Virus record (IMG/VR): IMGVR_UViG_3300025736_000059
Coordinates: 1 to 43,264 of that record
Direction: 5' to 3' (one strand)
DNA: 43,264 nucleotides
Origin: a virus
Shown one piece after another: positions 41,501 through 43,264 of this stretch. Positions within the stretch are counted from its first letter, which is position 1. Each line of letters opens with the position of its first letter. The position numbers and the translations under genes were made by a program. The notes under the pieces are model-generated. The model did no database searches and was not told the origin of the DNA. It saw only the letters and a list, made by a program, of their open reading frames with translations.

Positions 41501-41858
41501 TACTATCAATAGAGTATAGACCAGATAATCCGTCAGAACTTGTAGTTGGTTGCGATATAGATGTATCTAGATTAACGGTAACTATTGGTCCAGTACTATT
41601 TACTGCATTGATATTATCTCCGCCCAAAACAGCAGTGACATCTCCAGCTGTAGCTATTGAAATCCATGTAGCAACACCAGCTGTTTTATATAAAAGCATC
41701 CACACGGTTTTTATAGGTTCTATGTTAGCTATCCATATAGTCCCTATAGTATATTCTCTAAAATCTTGAGTTGTAGGTTCTCGCTTAACGAAAACCATAT
41801 CTGGGGGCGTAGCAGCCCGAACGCCCAGATAAGAGGCACCGCTCTTTTTTATTGCCAT
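35505..41858 (-). CDS. giant tail fibre with YadA-head-like repeats and C1q/TNF-like tip
   Basis: A 2117-residue protein. The N-terminal anchor (VFVKREPTTQDFREYTIGTIWIA) is followed by six modules of about 220-300 residues and a decayed seventh. Each has VNGGDNINCTN..GP.VTVNL, a head-like array of NxxxG-type strands (NNSAHGAYSMHVLTSGSSNTS, NLALGYNSGSGLT) and ends I.IGTQG..SGQQDT.YIAGIY....GAT....VD..GKLG. The arrays recall trimeric autotransporter heads. The last ~140 residues (PATFTAPVTGLYFLEVQFKI and the late MDAGDTAIFSVD) look C1q/TNF-like, with a proline spacer. Likely trimeric adsorption fibre. Confidence 0.85.
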   Translation of the reverse strand: MAIKKSGASYLGVRAATPPDMVFVKREPTTQDFREYTIGTIWIANIEPIKTVWMLLYKTAGVATWISIATAGDVTAVLGGDNINAVNSTGPIVTVNLDTSISQPTTSSDGLSGLYSIDSKDFLHSYGTYNTFTGEYAGNRTLTTATSTNNSAHGAYSMHVLTSGSSNTSTGSTSARDLTTGSMNTSGGFFSSANIQTGGNNSSFGANSLNAITTGNYNLALGYNSGSGLTVADSSNILIGHTGSSGLNNIIRIGTQGVGSGQQDTAYIAGIYASTPGATNKIVFVDSVGKLGSFAGTDKQLLVGVTGSSPIWGGLTSDGSITITNPVPGTIHLVAGAGDVTDVNSGDNIDCTNPGGPVVTVNLAKYIAQPVTNAAGTEGLYSLGGNDFLHNYGTQNTFVGESAGNRSLTVVTATKNTAGGYHVLTSLTTGTLNSAFGDLSLGSSTTSESGTALGHDSQGLVTVGGFNTSAGGNSLGQLVDGTYNSTLGFQSGYSYIGTESSNLLLSNTGTLGESNTIHIGTQGTSDGQQDTTYIAGIYGSTPGATRGLVSVDDTGKLGVVAGVDEQIIIGVTAGSPVWGKLDSADLSVTITYPSAGVINLATTGDITDVNGGDNINCTNSGGPIITVNLDKSIVQPVTNAAGTEGLYSLGANDFMHAYGTQNVFLGSSAGNRTLTTSTENTGIGYQSLGTLTTGELNTGIGDTALGLATTAIAGTAIGHDSQGLVTTGGFNSSVGGDSLGLLLTGTYNSTLGFQSGYAYTGTESDNICIGNAGTITESNTIHIGTQGTSDGQQDTTYIAGIYNAAIGATSGVVQIDSTGLMGSSNGANGYLLIGGGTAPTWASLGSSDGSITIAKTANAINLIAVGGGGGGGAATFITDTNSPAVIDVANITFAGAGILNTDGASGSHIVTTSITNGTNGQVIIGGGAAAAWGTITSTGGSITVSLGANTVNLEAVGAGGGATTFTSDSGNAVAAAGVILAPGGTNINTTGASNTLTVNLDDSLSLPATNAGGTEGLYSLDSKDFLHAYGTYNTFTGEYAGNRSLTTGSATNNSAYGAYSMHLITTAASNTSAGSISARDLTTGSNNAFFGYFSGGNIETGSNNSSLGMNSLNAATTGSNNLALGYNSGSGLTVSDSSNIMIGHTGSSGLNNTIRIGTQGTGSGQQDTTYIAGIYASTPGATNKIVFVDSVGKLGSFAGTDKQLLVGVTGSSPIWGGLTSDGSITITNPTPGTIHLVSAGGAGTVTTVNGGTNVTTVNPGGPTVTVNLDDSIALPVTNTAGTEGLYSLGGLDFLHNYGTYNTFAGNSAGNRTLTTGSATNNTAYGNDSTRAITTGARNTSAGSSSSRFLTSAVNNSNFGYYSGRNITTGGYNTNLGANSFNTATTGVYNVNIGASTGSNLTLSDSSNILISNTGTAGLNNTIKIGTQGTGSGQQATTLIAGIYGSTPGATNNIVFVDDTGKLGVFTGTDRQILVGVAGSSPIWGGLDSTDGSVTISHPTPGTINLAVNVGDITDVNGGTNINCTSSTGPIVTVNLDTSIVLPVTNASGTEGMYTLGVNDYMHSYGTQNVFMGSSAGNRTLTTLDATENTGVGYQSLKSLTTGELNSGFGDSTLASALDSESCSAIGHDSQGLVTTGDFNSSFGGNSLGQLTTGSNNLALGYRSGYEYVGGESSNISIGNIGVAAESNVIRIGTQGTGSGQQDACYIHGIYNTAIGATSHIVGVDDTGKLGLLVSGGDVTDVNGGANINCTNPTGPVVTVNLNDFINLPATDDHISDSGLIQINSNTILHAFGTNSIALGRLALGDDGGGAGVKEGTSNNTAIGYHSMNGIRYGYNNTAIGYGSLDDVVDGIGNLAAGFEAGRVVAGNYNTILGHHASRDGGGSYSIAIGHRAGFNGGNQSINIGNEVAEDYTVKMGQTSGAYAHTTTKIAAIYGKNMAGESARSVYVAADGTLGTSGYLSAAFLGIQQGHVYNATGDGSVYYLGATQPCQEVYDKANNYDEGGSGVPATFTAPVTGLYFLEVQFKIMSLYSPPPPPTPPPSCGDPSIITSNRTYSLINSVYQYQDGGNQSYFYNAVCDMDAGDTAIFSVDILFELGTKVLDIGANQTFCSGYMIRAF
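38241..38342 (-). repeat. 102-bp exact repeat within the fibre gene (copy at 40950-41051)
   Basis: Identical over 102 bp to 40950-41051, 2709 bp (903 codons) apart, while flanking module sequence differs. It encodes the tail of a module (GIYASTPGATNKIVFVDSVG onward). This points to recent gene conversion or duplication between modules. Confidence 0.8.
40950..41051 (-). repeat. 102-bp exact repeat, second copy
   Basis: Partner of 38241-38342. Together they suggest modules 1 and 4 of the fibre exchanged DNA recently; those modules are also the most alike in protein. Confidence 0.8.
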
Positions 41859-41882
41859 TCCTTACTCCCTTTAATTTTTATT

Positions 41883-41978
41883 CTATTTAGCTCTCATGAT
41901 TATTATAAATAATAGACCTACTACTATAAACTGTAATGCCGTAGATGCTAATAATATATAGTGTATACTGTTGATCAT
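41883..41978 (-). CDS. tiny membrane protein (31 residues)
   Basis: From ATG 41978: MINSIHYILLASTALQFIVV then GLLFIIIMRAK, one transmembrane helix with a basic end. An open frame continues upstream to 42071 inside the propeller gene, but the short form is non-overlapping. The ribosome site is weak (AAAGAAAG). It lies between two tail genes. Could be a lysis or membrane-associated accessory protein. Confidence 0.35.
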   Translation of the reverse strand: MINSIHYILLASTALQFIVVGLLFIIIMRAK

Positions 41979-41997
41979 TTTTACTTTCTTTTTAAGT

Positions 41998-42948
41998 TTA
42001 AACCTGGCTATAAAGCAAAACTCCAGAGTATCCACCGGCAACCCAGTATCCATCGCCATACCCAATAGCAACTAGTCTTGTTTCTACGCCAGACGTAAGC
42101 GTTGTCCACGTTCCAGTTGGATCAGATTTTCGCGCTGCCATTTTACCATTCTCTCCAACCATTACCCATACACCATTTCCATATGAAACGTTATAAATGA
42201 TATCATTAGTTGTAAATGGTCCAGGCTCATCAACAACCGTCCAACTACCAGTTGGTGCCGTTGTTTGATATGCCATTTGACCTGTAGATCCAACTATTAC
42301 CCAATATCCATTTCCATATGCAGCATTCAAGATTGAACTTCCTGCGTCAAATGGAGATGTTCGTGTAGTAAACGTACTAGGGATTTGATAAGCTGTTGCT
42401 AGCCCGTTATCACTTCCAGTTGCAACCCAATATTCATCAGATCCATATTGAACACAGTTTATATGAGAAGTAAAAGGCTCTGTAGCCGTACTCCAACTTC
42501 CTCCAAGCGTATCCGCATAATGTATTACTGCAGGCTCTCCACCTATAGCCCAATAAGAATATCCATAATCACCACCATATGCATTTTCAGTACTAAAATT
42601 GAAACCTGTCCAATTACCACTTGGCGGTGTTGCCTTGTAAGAAAAATTTGTATTATACCCAGCTATACCCCAACTCGATCCATCATAGGCAACAGTTCTA
42701 ACCATATCTCCGATCCAGTCACCAATACTTGTTGGAGAACTCCATGTACTTGTAGGGTCTGTTGTATAATTAATAGTTCCATCTTTACCAGTATTTTTTC
42801 GTCCTACAATAACCCAATAACCATCACTTCCGTATCTTACTCTCCATAAAAGAGAATTAGCACCAGTTTCAAAAGTATGGTCTGTATTGGCTGTCCAAGT
42901 GGTTGGTATCTTCACACGCTTCTTTGTCATTAATCCCTGTAAAAGCAT
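41998..42948 (-). CDS. beta-propeller tail/appendage protein
   Basis: A 316-residue protein made of about six repeats of the pattern Y.(D/N)GYWV.(V/G)G..G...(Y/A)....PTG.W(T/S)(N/T). Examples are RYGSDGYWVIVGR, AYGNGYWVIVGSTGQMAYQTTAPTGSWT, SYGNGVWVMVGENGKMA and GYGDGYWVAGGYSGVL. This is a beta-propeller of the type used for binding in phage tails. AAAGGA lies upstream of ATG 42948. Receptor-binding or fibre-base role inferred. Confidence 0.7.
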   Translation of the reverse strand: MLLQGLMTKKRVKIPTTWTANTDHTFETGANSLLWRVRYGSDGYWVIVGRKNTGKDGTINYTTDPTSTWSSPTSIGDWIGDMVRTVAYDGSSWGIAGYNTNFSYKATPPSGNWTGFNFSTENAYGGDYGYSYWAIGGEPAVIHYADTLGGSWSTATEPFTSHINCVQYGSDEYWVATGSDNGLATAYQIPSTFTTRTSPFDAGSSILNAAYGNGYWVIVGSTGQMAYQTTAPTGSWTVVDEPGPFTTNDIIYNVSYGNGVWVMVGENGKMAARKSDPTGTWTTLTSGVETRLVAIGYGDGYWVAGGYSGVLLYSQV

Positions 42949-42986
42949 AATTATTTATCCTTTATCATTTTTAAACCTTTATTGTT

Positions 42987-43020
42987 TTAATGGTATTCTA
43001 CATTTAAAGAATACCATTAA
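42987..43020 (-). terminator. 13-bp perfect hairpin after a fibre gene
   Basis: TTAATGGTATTCT (42987-42999) pairs perfectly with AGAATACCATTAA (43008-43020) over an eight-base loop. It lies thirty-six bases past the stop of the fibre fragment at 43056 and before the propeller gene. A/T-rich, with no clear U-tract beyond the stem. Confidence 0.5.
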
Positions 43021-43055
43021 ATATCTTAAAGACACATCCATAACGACGTCTAGAG

Positions 43056-43264
43056 CTATGCTTCAACATCACCAAATATGCTAAACGTATTCGCAGCAAT
43101 TTTCACAATAGCAGCTCCAGAATACTGTTTTACAAGTTTATAAGCATCATCTGCCGACCTAAACGTAACATCGGCCGCAGGCGTTAATGTTACCTGGCCA
43201 GCTCCCAGTTGTTGCACGTAGATAACCGATCCGATATCATAATCGACGGTATCATTCTTTGGAA
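43056..43264 (-). CDS. tail fibre C-terminal fragment (5' end beyond base 43264)
   Basis: 68 codons open at the window edge, ending in TAG at 43056-43058. It begins PKNDTVDYDIGSVIYVQQLG, continues GAGQVTLTPAADVTFRSADD and ends FSIFGDVEA, a typical phage fibre C-terminus with GAGQVT and FGD. Two leftover bases at 43264 join the single leftover base at position 1 to form a Leu codon (CTT), in frame with the fibre open at base 1. That gives the LP.N motif often seen at this spot. Probably one gene across a circular junction. Confidence 0.75.
   Translation of the reverse strand, partial: PKNDTVDYDIGSVIYVQQLGAGQVTLTPAADVTFRSADDAYKLVKQYSGAAIVKIAANTFSIFGDVEA

Overview
This AT-rich window looks like the nearly complete, possibly circular, genome of a short-tailed (podovirus-like) dsDNA phage. 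It carries a P22-like portal, a large terminase, an acidic coiled-coil scaffold candidate, an N4-gp56-type major capsid protein, a neck adaptor, a tail tube/nozzle protein, two ejection-type proteins and many long repetitive tail fibres. No integrase, DNA polymerase, RNA polymerase or endolysin was recognised, so it probably leans on the host for most replication and transcription. The host cannot be named from the sequence.

Layout. Minus-strand late block, 28551 down to 1: a RusA-like remnant, terminase small and large subunits, portal, two small proteins and scaffold; an accessory island (21107-22744); a structured leader, capsid, virion proteins, neck, tail nozzle and ejection proteins; a second accessory island on the plus strand (10944-11981); then fibres, small fibre-associated proteins, an HNH endonuclease and a fibre gene open at base 1. 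A gene fragment open at base 43264 is in frame with it across the ends. If the molecule is circular, the late block therefore continues 43264 down to 35183 with a beta-propeller protein, a tiny membrane protein, a 2117-residue YadA-head-like fibre with a C1q/TNF-like tip, and a small coupled gene.

Early/replication block, 28652-35043. Plus strand: MerR/excisionase-like regulator, SSB and two ERF-family annealing proteins, then small genes including a second MerR-like protein. Minus strand: a small repressor-like HTH gene between the two ERF genes, a tRNA-Glu(UUC) with encoded CCA, and a winged-helix replication-initiator-like protein. The 5' end of that last gene has been copied upstream as a 232-bp tandem duplication.

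Most unusual content: (1) a 124-residue protein joining a coiled coil to an RNA polymerase alpha C-terminal-domain-like fold, next to a tiny ribbon-helix-helix protein and a shorter paralogue; (2) a ~240-nt untranslated, highly structured leader before the capsid gene with three hairpins showing nearly the same CUCGCAA loop; (3) the duplicated initiator start region, each full copy holding a hairpin plus T-run; (4) a hairpin that could hide the ribosome site of the second ERF gene and, read on the other strand, looks like a terminator; (5) a tRNA whose 3' end is tandemly duplicated; (6) repeated use of long perfect hairpins without U-tracts between genes.
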